Source of the DNA: JAIVJZ01 sp035645695
GTDB lineage: Bacteria; Acidobacteriota; Blastocatellia; Pyrinomonadales; Pyrinomonadaceae
Direction of reading: 5' to 3'
Length of the DNA stretch: 64,000 nt
NCBI GenBank assembly: GCA_035645695.1
Contig: DASQMC010000028.1
Span: forward strand, 1-64,000
The notes under the pieces were generated by a model. It did not search any database and was not told where the DNA came from. It saw nothing but the letters and a program-made list of their open reading frames with translations. Shown in pieces: positions 44,507-53,877 of the stretch (positions are counted from its first letter, which is position 1; each line of letters opens with the position of its first letter). The position numbers were made by a program, and so were the translations under genes.

Positions 44507-45025
44507 CTATTTCAACGGTGGCTGTGGAATGCTCGCGGCTTCTTCGGGCGTGCGTGCGCGGCGGCGCGCGAGTTCGAGTTTGAGGCTCTCTTCGCCGCGG
44601 CGCATGGCGTATTGATGATTGGAGGCGAGGAGCGGGCGAAGCATGAGCGAGAGGGCGCGCACGATGGGCTTGCGCGCGCGCACCTTCCAGTCGAAAGTGA
44701 TGTCAACGAGCAGGCCGTCCTGTTTGAACGTCCAGATGCCGCGCCCCTGCAAGTCGCCGACGGCTTCAAGCGTCGAGCCGTAAGGATAGCGCGACTCCGT
44801 CACGCGAAACTGCCAGCGCAGACTGTAGGGCAGATACCCGCGCGTGTGCAGGCTGACGAGTTTCCCCACGCCATCCGCGCCGCCCTCCTCCAATACCCGC
44901 ACGTCGAGATAGGTGGCAGGCCACCAGCGCCGCAAGTCCCGCACGTCCTTGAGCACGTCCGAAACTTCCTCGCACGTCCCTTCGACGCGCCAGCGCGAGA
45001 TGAAATGATAATCGACGATTGACAT
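44507..45025 (-). CDS. SRPBCC (START-like) superfamily protein
   Basis: 172 residues from ATG 45025. The start IVDYHFISRWRVEGTCEEV, the block VRDLRRWWPATYLDV and the later DWKVRARKPIVRALSLML fit a polyketide-cyclase/START-type fold, which binds a lipid-like ligand in a deep cavity. No catalytic residues are evident. An upstream open start (45046) is possible but less likely. It lies downstream of the DUF2339 gene on the same strand. Confidence 0.72.
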   Translation of the reverse strand: MSIVDYHFISRWRVEGTCEEVSDVLKDVRDLRRWWPATYLDVRVLEEGGADGVGKLVSLHTRGYLPYSLRWQFRVTESRYPYGSTLEAVGDLQGRGIWTFKQDGLLVDITFDWKVRARKPIVRALSLMLRPLLASNHQYAMRRGEESLKLELARRRARTPEEAASIPQPPLK

Positions 45026-45131
45026 GAACTTTCCTCTCCGGATCAATTTGCAAATGGCTATAACTCGAATGCCTCGCGCCGCGCGTCTATCCGACGGGGC
45101 GGGCGGCTTCCCCGCTCATAAATTCCCGCCG

Positions 45132-47624
45132 CTATCCTTCCCCGGCCTTCGACGCGCGTTGCTTCTGTTGATAGAGGAACGAGACGGCGAGCAGGATCGC
45201 GCCGAGCACGAGGAACGAGACGATGCGGTAGAACTTTTCGAGCGCGGCCAGATCGAGGAAGAAGACTTTGAAGGCCGTCGCCGTCAAAAGCAGCAAGGCC
45301 ATGATGCGCAACAGGCGGTTCGCGCGGCGGTGGCCGTAGAGCAACATCGCGCCGCCGTAGAGCGTCCAGACGAGCGAGAGTGATAGACCCTGTGCGAGCC
45401 GCAGGTCGCGCGTGTCCGCGCCGGCCAGCGCGCCCGCGCGGATCAGTTTCTCGAAATAGCCCGTGGCTTCGAGGCTGAGCGCGATGATGGCGAGGAGGTT
45501 CGCCGCCACCGTGAGCGCGACAAGCACCGCGCGCCGCTCTTTCTCGTCGATTTTATCGGAGCGCCCGTAGAGATGCCCGGCGTACCAGAGCGCACTGATC
45601 ATGGCGGCGAAGGCCGCGAAGGTTTGATTGGCGAGCGGCAGGTGCCACGCGGCGTTATAGAAGCCCGCGTCCACGCCGACGAGTTTCGCGCCCGTCACGG
45701 CGAGCCACGCGAGCGCGGCGTAGCGCAACGCGGGCAAGCGTCGTTTCATCCCGACGACGAGTGCGCAGAGCGCGTAGAAAGTCCAGATGACGGTCAGCGT
45801 AAACTGGCGAGCGTTTTCGACCGTCCGGCGCGCGTCGTAATCGTCCGCGTTTACAGCGGAGAGATGCGCGTTGAAGTAGTCGTTCGCATCGACGGTCAGG
45901 AGCGTCAGGGCGAGGACGTTGGCGGCGATGACGAGGGCGGCTACGATCATCTCGCGCTCGCCGCGTTCGACTCGCTCGCCCCGGCGATGGTAGAGCCACA
46001 CCGCCCCGGCGAGCGCGGCGACGAGCGCGGCGGCGGAGACGGCGCGGCGATTCAGGAGCGGCACGAACGTCTCGCCCGCGCGGTAGGCGAACTCGGAGAG
46101 GTCGGCCGTAAACCAGCGGAGCAGGGCGAAGGCGAAGACGGGGAGCGCGACGAGGCGCGGGGCGTCCGTGTCGGCGCGCAGGCCGATCCAGGTGAGCATC
46201 AGGGCTTCCATCGCCCATGCGATGGTGACCCACTGCTGGTCGAGTTGGATGGCGGCGGCGAGCGTGCAGAAGGTGACGGCCGCGCCGACGTATGAGAGCG
46301 CGAGCAGTTTGTCGGCGCGGTGGCGTTGGTATGTGAAGTAAAAGAGCAGAACGTAGAAGGCCGACCAGAGAAGCGCGTAAGAACCGAGAATCGACCGGTG
46401 TCCCGGTTCGAGCAGCGCGTAACTCGCGGCGAAGAAGAGCGTCGCGTTCGTGATGATGAGTGAGATGTCGAACCAGCGCGCCGGTCGCTGCCTGACGACG
46501 TTGTAGACGATGCCGAGCGCGTTGAACATGAGGAAGAAGAGCGTGAGGAAGAAGAGCGTCGGCCAGAGTTTCCAATCTTCGTAATGAACCAGAGACCACC
46601 CGGCGAACGTCAGCACGGTGGCGAAGAAGGCCAGGTGATTGAGGCTGCGCCAGCGTTTGAAGTAGGCCAGCGCGAGCACGCCCGAGTCGAGCAGCGCGAC
46701 GTAACCGAAGAGACCGAGTTGATTGTCCACGCCGGTCGAGAGCAGGGCGGGCGTCATGAAGCCGCCGATGAGGCCGAGCACCGCGATGGCGTAGGCGTGG
46801 TGGCGCGCGGCGAGCAGGACGGCCGTCGTCGTTACGGCGATCATCAGGAGGAACGCCGGGAAGACGCCGATGAGTTCGTAGAAGACGCGCGCGGCGTAGA
46901 CCGTCAGATAGAGGATGAGGACGCCGCCGCCGGAGAGCACGTAGGCATAGCTGCGGTAGCCGCGCGCGCGCAGGCGTTCGGCTGCGACGAGGATGCCGCC
47001 GCCGGAGAGCGCGCCGAGCAGAACCTGGCCGCGCTGCCCGATCCAATCGTTGTCGAAAGCGTACTTGAGGAAGAAGCCGACCGTGAGCGAAACGGCGATG
47101 ATCCCGAGCCAGTTGAAGAGACTGCCGCCGATGAGTTGTTCCAGATCGCGGCGCGCTGGTCGTGGCGGGGTGCTTGTTGCAGCTTCCGTCTCGCCCGTGT
47201 TCGCGGCGCGGGCGTTGGCATCGGATGCTTGATGCCTCGCGTCGGGGCGGCGCGGCGAGCCGAAAGGAGCGGCGGCGGGTTCCGCCTGCGGAATTTGATG
47301 TGCGCCCGCACCGGCATTCTCGCCCGCACGCGCCTCGTGCGTCTGCTCTTCCGTGCGAGCCGCGCCTTCCTGCGTGGGCGACTCACCCTGCCCCGACGCC
47401 TCCGGCGTGTATTTGACGAGGCCGAGCCGCCTCTCGATGGAGCGCAGGCGCGCGGACTGTTCGCCGAAGGCGCGTTCGAGTTGGGCGAGGCGCGCGAGCA
47501 GTTGAGCGTTTATGTCGGCCGCGCCGTCGCCGCCGTCGCCGTGCGGGGCGGGCGCGCTTTCGTGGCGGTTCACATCGGCCGCACCGTCGTCGCCGGCCGC
47601 CGGGGAGAGTTCGTCTTCAGACAT
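45132..47624 (-). CDS. DUF2339 multi-spanning membrane protein
   Basis: 830 residues from ATG 47624 (GGAGCTTAC upstream). Residues 1-160 are polar with a short coiled coil (about 40-62) and low-complexity sequence. The rest has some twenty or more membrane segments, beginning QLIGGSLFNWLGIIAVSLTV, the start of DUF2339. Further upstream codons come from a family C repeat and are rejected. Function is unknown. The gene is flanked upstream by a family C palindrome. Confidence 0.85.
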   Translation of the reverse strand: MSEDELSPAAGDDGAADVNRHESAPAPHGDGGDGAADINAQLLARLAQLERAFGEQSARLRSIERRLGLVKYTPEASGQGESPTQEGAARTEEQTHEARAGENAGAGAHQIPQAEPAAAPFGSPRRPDARHQASDANARAANTGETEAATSTPPRPARRDLEQLIGGSLFNWLGIIAVSLTVGFFLKYAFDNDWIGQRGQVLLGALSGGGILVAAERLRARGYRSYAYVLSGGGVLILYLTVYAARVFYELIGVFPAFLLMIAVTTTAVLLAARHHAYAIAVLGLIGGFMTPALLSTGVDNQLGLFGYVALLDSGVLALAYFKRWRSLNHLAFFATVLTFAGWSLVHYEDWKLWPTLFFLTLFFLMFNALGIVYNVVRQRPARWFDISLIITNATLFFAASYALLEPGHRSILGSYALLWSAFYVLLFYFTYQRHRADKLLALSYVGAAVTFCTLAAAIQLDQQWVTIAWAMEALMLTWIGLRADTDAPRLVALPVFAFALLRWFTADLSEFAYRAGETFVPLLNRRAVSAAALVAALAGAVWLYHRRGERVERGEREMIVAALVIAANVLALTLLTVDANDYFNAHLSAVNADDYDARRTVENARQFTLTVIWTFYALCALVVGMKRRLPALRYAALAWLAVTGAKLVGVDAGFYNAAWHLPLANQTFAAFAAMISALWYAGHLYGRSDKIDEKERRAVLVALTVAANLLAIIALSLEATGYFEKLIRAGALAGADTRDLRLAQGLSLSLVWTLYGGAMLLYGHRRANRLLRIMALLLLTATAFKVFFLDLAALEKFYRIVSFLVLGAILLAVSFLYQQKQRASKAGEG

Positions 47625-47669
47625 GTAAGCTCCGCATCGGAAGATTGCAATCCCATGAAACTTAGCTTT

Positions 47670-47771
47670 TCTCTGTGCCCTCTCTGAGTACTCTGTGTCT
47701 GCGGTGGTGAATGCTTGGTTAACCGCCATTCACCACCGCAGACACAGAGGACACCGCAGGGGGCACAGAGA
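47670..47771. repeat. family C palindrome with conserved flanks
   Basis: Left arm 47670-47710 and right arm 47730-47771 are inverted copies with a few mismatches and one indel in the middle. The flanks also pair (TTGCAATCCCATGAAACT at 47645-47662 with the stretch 47773-47790). Downstream is TGATATAATTTGCG, with a TATAAT box. Confidence 0.9.
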
Positions 47772-47810
47772 GTTTCATCGGATTGCAAATTGATATAATT
47801 TGCGTCTCGT

Positions 47811-49223
47811 TCAGATTGTATTACTTGTGGGCGCGGCGGGCATCACCACGGCGGCAGCAGCGGCGTCGGCGGCTTCCTCGCCGAGCGCGATCATCTCTTC
47901 GCGCAGCCACTTGCGTTCGACGAGAAGTTCTTTGAAGAACCAGCGGCGCGTCAGGTAGAAGCGAATGGCGCGCGCCCCGCCGACGAATTCGTCGAGCCGC
48001 TCGAAAAAGAGCAGCGCGACGTAAGCGGAAACAGGGGCGGCGACGAGCGCGAGAACGACGCCCGGCCAGCCCACAAGGTAAAAGAAGACCACGGCCAGCA
48101 TCGCCCACGTCAGCGGAAACAGGAGCATGGCGGCGATGAGTTTGATCGTCGAGACTATATCGTCGCTGCGGCGCGCGACCGCGACGGCGATGGCTCCGGC
48201 GAGTTTGTAGGCCGGATAGTGGACGAGGATGCCGAAGAGGGCGAGCGGAAACCAGTAGAGCACGGGCAGGACGCGCGTGACGAAATAACCGAGGACAGCG
48301 GCGGGCGTGGCGGCGGCGGGCGAGGACAAATCTTCGAGGTCGATCCCGGCCTGCCGTAGTTGTTCTTCGTAACGCCGGATGCGCGCTTCGAGCGCGGCGA
48401 GGCGTTCGGGCGAACGCTCGAAGTGAAAGGCGTAGCCCGCGAGAAAGCGACGCTGCAATTCGACTTCGCGCGCGAGGCTCTGGGCGTCGGCCTTCAAGTC
48501 GCCGTCCGAGTCGCCTGCTGCGGCGGCCGAGAAGATGCGTTCGGCGCGTTTAGAGATGGCGAGCGCCTGTTCGTGTTCGGCGTTCAACGTCACTTCACAG
48601 AGAGCGCGCTCGATGCGCGCCGAGAGCGAGCGGACGGCTTCGGCGGGCGGTTCGCCGTCCGCGCCGAACGCGACGTGTTCCACTTTCAGGGGTTCGCCGA
48701 AGCGGAGCAGCGCCGCGCTGCGGAAGGCCGTCTTGGCCGTGTAGTAAAGACCGGCGGGGATAATTTTCAGTTCGAGTTTCGCGTCTTCGGCCACGACGCC
48801 GAGGGCGATGCGCGCCGCGCCCGTCTTGAGCGGGCGCAGTTTCGTGTCGCTGTGCGAAACGCCTTCGGGGCAGATGGCGAGCGTGCCGCCGCGTTTGAGC
48901 AGAGAGCGCGCGCGGGCGAAAGTTTCCTGATTGCGCGACACGTCCGCGCCTTCGTCCTGCCGCCGATAGACCGGAATCGCTTCGAGCGCGCGGGCGAGCC
49001 AGCCGATGACGGGCATCCCGAAGATCGGCGCTTTGGCGAGAAACGAGACGCGGCGCGGCGCATAGCACAACAGGAAGACCGGATCGACGAGGCCGTTCGG
49101 GTGATTGAGCACGAAGATCGCCGCGCCCTCGCGCGAGACGTGTCTCAAGCCTTTCACCTCGATGCGCCGGAAGAAGACCCGCAGCGCGAGCGTGAGAATT
49201 GCGACCAGCATTCGCCTGACCAA
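47811..49223 (-). CDS. lysophospholipid acyltransferase-family protein
   Basis: 470 residues from TTG 49223, chosen because AGGAGG lies nine bases upstream. The acyltransferase part (about 15-210) has motif I as NHPNGLVDP, with five residues between His and Asp instead of the classic four, CPEGVSHSD (motif III) and KIIPAGLYY. A further region of about 110 residues is helical, and two membrane segments (about 325-345 and 355-395) follow. Larger than plsC; perhaps a glycerol-3-phosphate or lysolipid acyltransferase. It is a second acyltransferase beside that at 24179. Confidence 0.84.
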   Translation of the reverse strand: MVRRMLVAILTLALRVFFRRIEVKGLRHVSREGAAIFVLNHPNGLVDPVFLLCYAPRRVSFLAKAPIFGMPVIGWLARALEAIPVYRRQDEGADVSRNQETFARARSLLKRGGTLAICPEGVSHSDTKLRPLKTGAARIALGVVAEDAKLELKIIPAGLYYTAKTAFRSAALLRFGEPLKVEHVAFGADGEPPAEAVRSLSARIERALCEVTLNAEHEQALAISKRAERIFSAAAAGDSDGDLKADAQSLAREVELQRRFLAGYAFHFERSPERLAALEARIRRYEEQLRQAGIDLEDLSSPAAATPAAVLGYFVTRVLPVLYWFPLALFGILVHYPAYKLAGAIAVAVARRSDDIVSTIKLIAAMLLFPLTWAMLAVVFFYLVGWPGVVLALVAAPVSAYVALLFFERLDEFVGGARAIRFYLTRRWFFKELLVERKWLREEMIALGEEAADAAAAAVVMPAAPTSNTI

Positions 49224-49411
49224 ACTCTCTCACCTCCTTCGACACCCGACGATAGTGAAACGCCCGCGCGTGCCTGCGCCGTACCACGCTCCGGCGAATT
49301 GGAATATAGAACAGGCGGCCGAGGCGCGGCTAGAGATTTGTGCGGCTTCGTGAAGTGTCACACCTCACGTGCGGATGAGAAATCGAACGATGAGAAATCG
49401 AACGAGGCGAG

Positions 49412-50329
49412 TTAACGAGTCAAAAAGTCTTTGACGAAGCGGCGCAGTTCGTCGAGCGAGGGATCGGCGATCATGTGGAAGACGCGCGGGGCGCAGTCCG
49501 GCGGCAACTGCCGCGCGGTGAGGGCGTCTGTGATGACGAACGCGCTCGACGCGAGGCCGCGCTGCCAGCCGGGCGTGCGCGCGTCGCGAAAGTTGAGCGC
49601 GGCCGGGTCGATCCCGGCGGCGACAAGCACCGTGCGCGCCCAGCGCAGGAACTCAGGCCAGCGCGAGACGACCGCGATGAGCGCGTCTTCGGCGGGGCGG
49701 ATCGCGCCCGCGAGCGATTCGGGGACGCTGCGCGAATGAAGCAGGATCATGCGGTTCGTATCGGCGCGAAGCGTAGCGCGCATCCCTTCCGCCTCCCGCC
49801 CGTAGAGCGCGACCGCCACCGCGCCCGCCGGAAGGCCGTCGCGAGCACACGCTTCGACGCACATACCACGCACGCGAAACCCGGTCGCCTGCTCGATCTC
49901 GGCGACGAGGATTTCGCGCAGTTCGTCGTCGGATTCGATGACGAGGAAATGATCGGGCGGTTGAAATTCGAGCCAGCGTTTGACCCGTTCCTGTACGTCG
50001 CCGAGCGAGTGGCCGCCGTCGCGCGCTCGCCGGAGGAAGGCGGAGATGAGTCCGTCGAGTTCCAACCCGGCGTCGAGTTCGCGCTCGCGCGAAAACTCGC
50101 GCACGTAGACGCCGCTGCCCTTTCGCGATTCCACCCATCCGCGCCGTTCGAGTTCGCCGTAGGCCGCGCTGACCGTGTTGGCGTGAATATGGAAGCGGCG
50201 CGCGAGTTCGCGCGTGCTCGGCAGGCGTTGACCGGGCTTGAGGTCGCCGCTCGTCACGCCGAGCATGATCTGCGTCGTCAACTGCTCGCGGATCGGCACT
50301 TCGCTGTTCTTTGAGAGCCAGAGACGCAT
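49412..50329 (-). CDS. GntR-family transcriptional regulator
   Basis: 305 residues. The N-terminal winged helix (about 8-76) is typical: PIREQLTTQIMLGVTSGDLKPG then LPSTRELARRF, NTVSAAYGELERRGWV and GSGVYV. The C-terminal half (about 90-305) has no aminotransferase and does not match FadR or UTRA domains that I recognise; it has DHFLVIESD and MILLHSRSVPESLAG, perhaps a periplasmic-binding-like domain. Regulated genes unknown. A palindrome of family H lies just upstream of the start. Confidence 0.86.
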   Translation of the reverse strand: MRLWLSKNSEVPIREQLTTQIMLGVTSGDLKPGQRLPSTRELARRFHIHANTVSAAYGELERRGWVESRKGSGVYVREFSRERELDAGLELDGLISAFLRRARDGGHSLGDVQERVKRWLEFQPPDHFLVIESDDELREILVAEIEQATGFRVRGMCVEACARDGLPAGAVAVALYGREAEGMRATLRADTNRMILLHSRSVPESLAGAIRPAEDALIAVVSRWPEFLRWARTVLVAAGIDPAALNFRDARTPGWQRGLASSAFVITDALTARQLPPDCAPRVFHMIADPSLDELRRFVKDFLTR

Positions 50330-50342
50330 AAGAGAAAGGGGT

Positions 50343-50419
50343 GAAGAATTGATTCATTGAAACATTGATCCATTTCTTCATTGAATCAATGAACCAATGA
50401 AGAAATGGATCAATTCTTC
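50343..50419. repeat. family H palindrome upstream of the GntR gene
   Basis: ATTGATCCATTTCTTCATTG (50364-50383) and its exact complement (50395-50414), with an outer pair GAAGAATTG/CAATTCTTC (50343-50351, 50411-50419). It is A/T-rich. It begins 14 bases upstream of the GntR start, so it could also be an operator, but its build matches the other palindromes. Confidence 0.8.
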
Positions 50420-50519
50420 CTCATCCCCGTTTATTTCGCCGCGACTTGAGCGCGCCGGTGAGACTGCCGAGGACGTTCGTCACTTTCGCGGCCACGCGGC
50501 CGGTCGTCTCGGCGACCGA

Positions 50520-50600
50520 CGTGATCAGGCTTTGGTCGGCGTTTACAGCGGCCGGGTTTTGGTCAACGTCTACAGTGGTCAGGTTTTGGTTAGCGTCTAC
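50520..50600. repeat. three 27-bp tandem repeats
   Basis: Three 27-base units at 50520-50546, 50547-50573 and 50574-50600, differing at several positions. In the minus-strand frame ending at TGA 50421 they encode V-D-A-N-Q-N-L-T-T-type units. They lie just after the stop of the annotated Gly-rich frame. Confidence 0.8.
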
Positions 50601-51810
50601 TTTTACCGTCGGATTTCGGTGAACCCGCATTCTGTCCCGAACCGCCGCCTTTGCCGCCCTTGCCGCCCTTCTTCGCGCCGCCTTTGATACCGCCCGCGCC
50701 GCGCCCGCCTGCCGCGCCCGACGCCCCGCGGTTTTTGCCCGCGCCCTGAGCGACGCCGCCCGTGCCGCCCTTCTTCGCTCCGCCGAGCGGGCTACCCTTG
50801 CCGCCCGACTTCGAGGGCAGCTTGTTCTTCTTGCCGCCGGTTTCGCGCTTCGGGCCGCTCTTTCCGGCCGCGCCCGTGCGTTCGAGTCGGCCGCCTTCGC
50901 CGCCGCCCTTGCCGGTCGCACGCGCCGCGCCGCTTTTACCCGCGCCCGCCGAAGGGCCGCCCGTGCCGCCCGATGCGCCGCCGCGCGTATCGGTCGTCGC
51001 GCCGCCGGTTGAAGCCGCGCCCGCGCCGCGTTTGAGCGCGCCGACGCCGCCGCCTTTCGTGCCGCCGCCCGTGCCGGTGTTCGTGCCGCCCGTGCGAGCC
51101 GCGCCCGTGCCGCCTTTCTTCGCGCCGCCCCCGCCGTGCAGACCCTTGCCCGCGCCGCCGCCGCCCGCGCCTTTCGCGCCGCCCTTCGTGGCCGCGCCTT
51201 TCCTGGCCGAACCACCGCCGCTCTGTCCGCCCTGCGTGCCGCCGCCCTGATTCTTGCGACCGGCCGCGCCGCCCTTGTTCGCTCCGTCGGTGCGACTGCC
51301 GCCGCCCGCGCGCGATGCGCTCGAACCGCCCGCGCCCTTCGCGCCGCCCTGCTTGGCCGTCCCCGAAGTGCCGCCGCCCGACGACGAACCGCCGGAACCG
51401 CCTGCGCCGCCCCCGCCGCCACTACCAGACGCACCGCCCGACGCGCCGCCACCGCCCGACGTGCTACCACCGCCCGACGCGCCGCCACCGCTGCGGCCGG
51501 TCACTCCGGTGGCGCGCCCGATGGCCGTGCCGCCGTGAGGTTCGGCATCGCCCGCGTCGCCCGCATCGCCCGCGTCACCGCCGTTGTCATCGCCGCCGCC
51601 GTCGCTTTCGCCCGCGGCGCGCGCGTCCGCACGCTCCGCTGCGTCCAGACGCCCGTTGTCCGCTACGGGTTCGCGGTCGCTCTCGGCATCGGTCGAGTTG
51701 CCGCCTCCACCGCCGCCCGTCGCGGTATCGTCGCCGCTGTCGCCGATAGAGACGCCGCTCGTCAGGTCGTCCCTGTCTCCGCCTTTACCGCGCTTCGCTT
51801 GTTTAGCCAT
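50590..51810 (-). CDS. low-complexity Gly/Ser/Ala/Lys-rich protein, possibly frameshifted
   Basis: 406 residues from ATG 51810, which has a clear ribosome site (AAGGAG). The first 90 residues are acidic and Asp/Gly-rich (DLTSGVSIGDSGDD), the rest is Gly, Ser, Ala, Lys and Thr in short tandem motifs (GGAKKGGTG). It would be disordered and basic at the end. In another frame the DNA downstream encodes a sensible tail with 27-bp repeats and an amphipathic end (GRVAAKVTNVLGSLTGALKS) to TGA 50421. A frameshift between the two is therefore likely, either natural or a sequencing error in the GC-rich repeats. Function unknown. Confidence 0.5.
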   Translation of the reverse strand: MAKQAKRGKGGDRDDLTSGVSIGDSGDDTATGGGGGGNSTDAESDREPVADNGRLDAAERADARAAGESDGGGDDNGGDAGDAGDAGDAEPHGGTAIGRATGVTGRSGGGASGGGSTSGGGGASGGASGSGGGGGAGGSGGSSSGGGTSGTAKQGGAKGAGGSSASRAGGGSRTDGANKGGAAGRKNQGGGTQGGQSGGGSARKGAATKGGAKGAGGGGAGKGLHGGGGAKKGGTGAARTGGTNTGTGGGTKGGGVGALKRGAGAASTGGATTDTRGGASGGTGGPSAGAGKSGAARATGKGGGEGGRLERTGAAGKSGPKRETGGKKNKLPSKSGGKGSPLGGAKKGGTGGVAQGAGKNRGASGAAGGRGAGGIKGGAKKGGKGGKGGGSGQNAGSPKSDGKSRR

Positions 51811-52063
51811 CGCTTTGCTCCTTGTTCTGATGTGAAGAGGCGAGACCCCGCGTGCGGAGTCCGGCCTTGAAGATTCCGGCTCAAGTCATTAAATTTTCGC
51901 GCTGCGATTTGCGGCGGAGCATAGCACAACTTCACGCGCGCGCGTGCAACTCTTTAGCCGCCGGGGCGCGAAAATTTCCGCGACGCGCAGCACCCCGCCG
52001 GTTGCCCGCGCCCTCCGGCGGGCGTTATAACTAGCAGGAGTTCGATTCAAAAAAAATACGCAC

Positions 52064-52618
52064 ATGGAACCGCTCTCTTCCGCCCTCGCCGTCCTGACGG
52101 CCATGATCACGCCCGCCGTGTTGATCTCGGCCTGCGGCGCGCTCATCCTATCGACTTCGACGCGCCTCGGCCGCGTCGTGGATCGCGTGCGCGCTCTCTC
52201 GGATCGCTTCGAGGAACTGGCCGCCTCAGGCGACGACCAACTCGCGCTCTTTGAAGACCGCCGCGCCATGATCTTCGGCCAGCTCGATAAACTGACGAGC
52301 CGCGCGCGCATACTTCAGCGCAGCATGACGGTCTTTTATGTCGCGCTCGGCCTCTTCGTGGCTACGAGCGTCGCCATCGGGGTCGTCGCCTTCGTCGGCG
52401 TGCGCTACAGTTTCGTCCCCGTCGTGATGGGTCTCGTCGGCGCGTCGTTTCTCTTCTACGGCAGCATGACGCTGATCTTTGAAGCGCGCCTCGCCATCGC
52501 CAGCCTGCGCGCCGAGATGGACTTCATCTGGCAACTCGGCAAACACTATGCGCCCTCCGAACTCGCCGCGCGCCACAACAGCCCGCACTACCGACTGAGA
52601 GTCAAACCACGGCCATGA
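52064..52618 (+). CDS. DUF2721 membrane protein
   Basis: 184 residues with three membrane segments (about 9-27, 86-106, 112-132). The N-terminal ALTAMITPAVLISACGALILS-like start and TRLGRVVDRVRAL are typical of DUF2721. A charged loop (about 45-80) lies between the first and second helix. Function is unknown. Its stop overlaps the radical SAM gene by 4 bases (ATGA), so the two are translated together. Confidence 0.85.
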   Translation: MEPLSSALAVLTAMITPAVLISACGALILSTSTRLGRVVDRVRALSDRFEELAASGDDQLALFEDRRAMIFGQLDKLTSRARILQRSMTVFYVALGLFVATSVAIGVVAFVGVRYSFVPVVMGLVGASFLFYGSMTLIFEARLAIASLRAEMDFIWQLGKHYAPSELAARHNSPHYRLRVKPRP

Positions 52619-53664
52619 CGACGACCACAACAACACCGGACACGCCCTCATACCTCGCGCTCCTGGCGACGGGCGAACTCCGCGCCCGCGTCGAGGCGCT
52701 TGAAGCCTTGCTCGCGCGCTGCACCGTCTGCCCGCGCGACTGTTTCAACAACCGCCTTGAGAATGAGATCGCCGCCTGCTATTCGGGTCGCCTGCCCGTG
52801 GTCTCTTCCTACACCGCGCATTTCGGCGAAGAACCCGCGCTCGCAGGCACGCGCGGAGCGGGCAACATCTTTTTCGGCAACTGCAACCTGCGCTGCGTCT
52901 ATTGCCAGAACTATCAAATCTCGCAGACGCACCGCGAGCAGATCAAAAACGAGGTGACGCACGAACGCCTGGCCTCGATGATGCTCGAACTACAGGCGCG
53001 CGGTTGCCACAACATCAACTTCGTCTCCCCCACGCACTTCGCCCCGCAGATGGCACGCGCCATCCTCATCGCCGCGGAACAGGGCTTGCGCCTGCCCGTC
53101 GTCTACAACACGAACGCCTACGACTCGGTCGAAGTCCTGCGGCTGCTCGACCGGATAGTTGACGTGTATCTCCCCGATCTCAAATACGCCGATTCGGCCG
53201 ACGGCTACACCTACTCGAAAGTTCAGGACTACACAGAGCACGCGCGCCGCGCCGTCGCGGAGATGTACCGGCAAACCGGCGACGCGCTTGTTTTCGACGA
53301 TGCGGGCTTGCTCAAACGCGGCCTCGTCATCCGCCTGCTCGTCTTACCGAACGACCTCGGCGGCATACGCGAATCGCTGGAATGGATCAGGGACGCGCTC
53401 TCGCCGCGCGTCGCCGTCTCGCTGATGGCGCAGTATTACGCGACGAACCGCGCCGCCACGGACGAACGCTACATGCTGCTTTCGCGCCGCATCAGCGAGA
53501 GGGAATGGATGCGCGCCGTCTCCGCGCTCGAAGAACTCGGCATGGAGGAGGGCTGGATGCAGGAGTTCGACGGCGCGTCGCACTATTACCGCCCCGACTT
53601 CACAGACAGCGAGACGCCGTTCAAAGACATCAGGGACTTTACGACGGCGACGGGTGACAAGTGA
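52615..53664 (+). CDS. PflX-like radical SAM protein
   Basis: 349 residues. The SAM cluster motif is CNLRCVYC (Cys90, Cys94, Cys97). An N-terminal extra Cys group (C36, C39, C43, C55; CTVCPRDC) may hold a second iron-sulfur cluster. NYQISQ after the motif and the YLPDLKY strand match the COG1313 group (PflX, pyruvate formate-lyase-activating-like), whose members lack a confirmed substrate. Its start overlaps the DUF2721 gene and its end overlaps a small membrane-protein gene. Confidence 0.86.
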   Translation: MTTTTTTPDTPSYLALLATGELRARVEALEALLARCTVCPRDCFNNRLENEIAACYSGRLPVVSSYTAHFGEEPALAGTRGAGNIFFGNCNLRCVYCQNYQISQTHREQIKNEVTHERLASMMLELQARGCHNINFVSPTHFAPQMARAILIAAEQGLRLPVVYNTNAYDSVEVLRLLDRIVDVYLPDLKYADSADGYTYSKVQDYTEHARRAVAEMYRQTGDALVFDDAGLLKRGLVIRLLVLPNDLGGIRESLEWIRDALSPRVAVSLMAQYYATNRAATDERYMLLSRRISEREWMRAVSALEELGMEEGWMQEFDGASHYYRPDFTDSETPFKDIRDFTTATGDK

Positions 53665-53864
53665 GAAGCGACGTGTTCGAGCCGCGCGCAATGCAGAGCG
53701 CAAACATCACGCTCGCCTTTTTCGACAACACAGACCCCGGCGCGGGCGGCTGGCTCGTGCTCGCCGCGTGGTTCGTCCTGTTCGTTCTTGTTCTCAACAC
53801 GATCATCTTTGCCCTGCGCCGTCTCTTTCGACGCCGGCGTAGCGGGATTAATAACAGGGTGTAA
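53661..53864 (+). CDS. small single-span membrane protein
   Basis: 67 residues from GTG 53661, overlapping the radical SAM stop by 4 bases (GTGA), or 57 residues from ATG 53691. One membrane segment (WLVLAAWFVLFVLVLNTIIF) is followed by a very basic tail (RRLFRRRRS). No family is recognised. The tight overlap supports a real gene translated with the preceding one. Confidence 0.6.
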   Translation: MRSDVFEPRAMQSANITLAFFDNTDPGAGGWLVLAAWFVLFVLVLNTIIFALRRLFRRRRSGINNRV

Positions 53865-53877
53865 TCGCAACGAAAGG

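Noticed and set aside
50343..50419. Family H palindrome as operator of the GntR regulator
   Set aside because: It is 77 bp long with 20-bp perfect arms, much longer than a GntR operator, and matches the style of the other repeats, although a regulatory role is not excluded.
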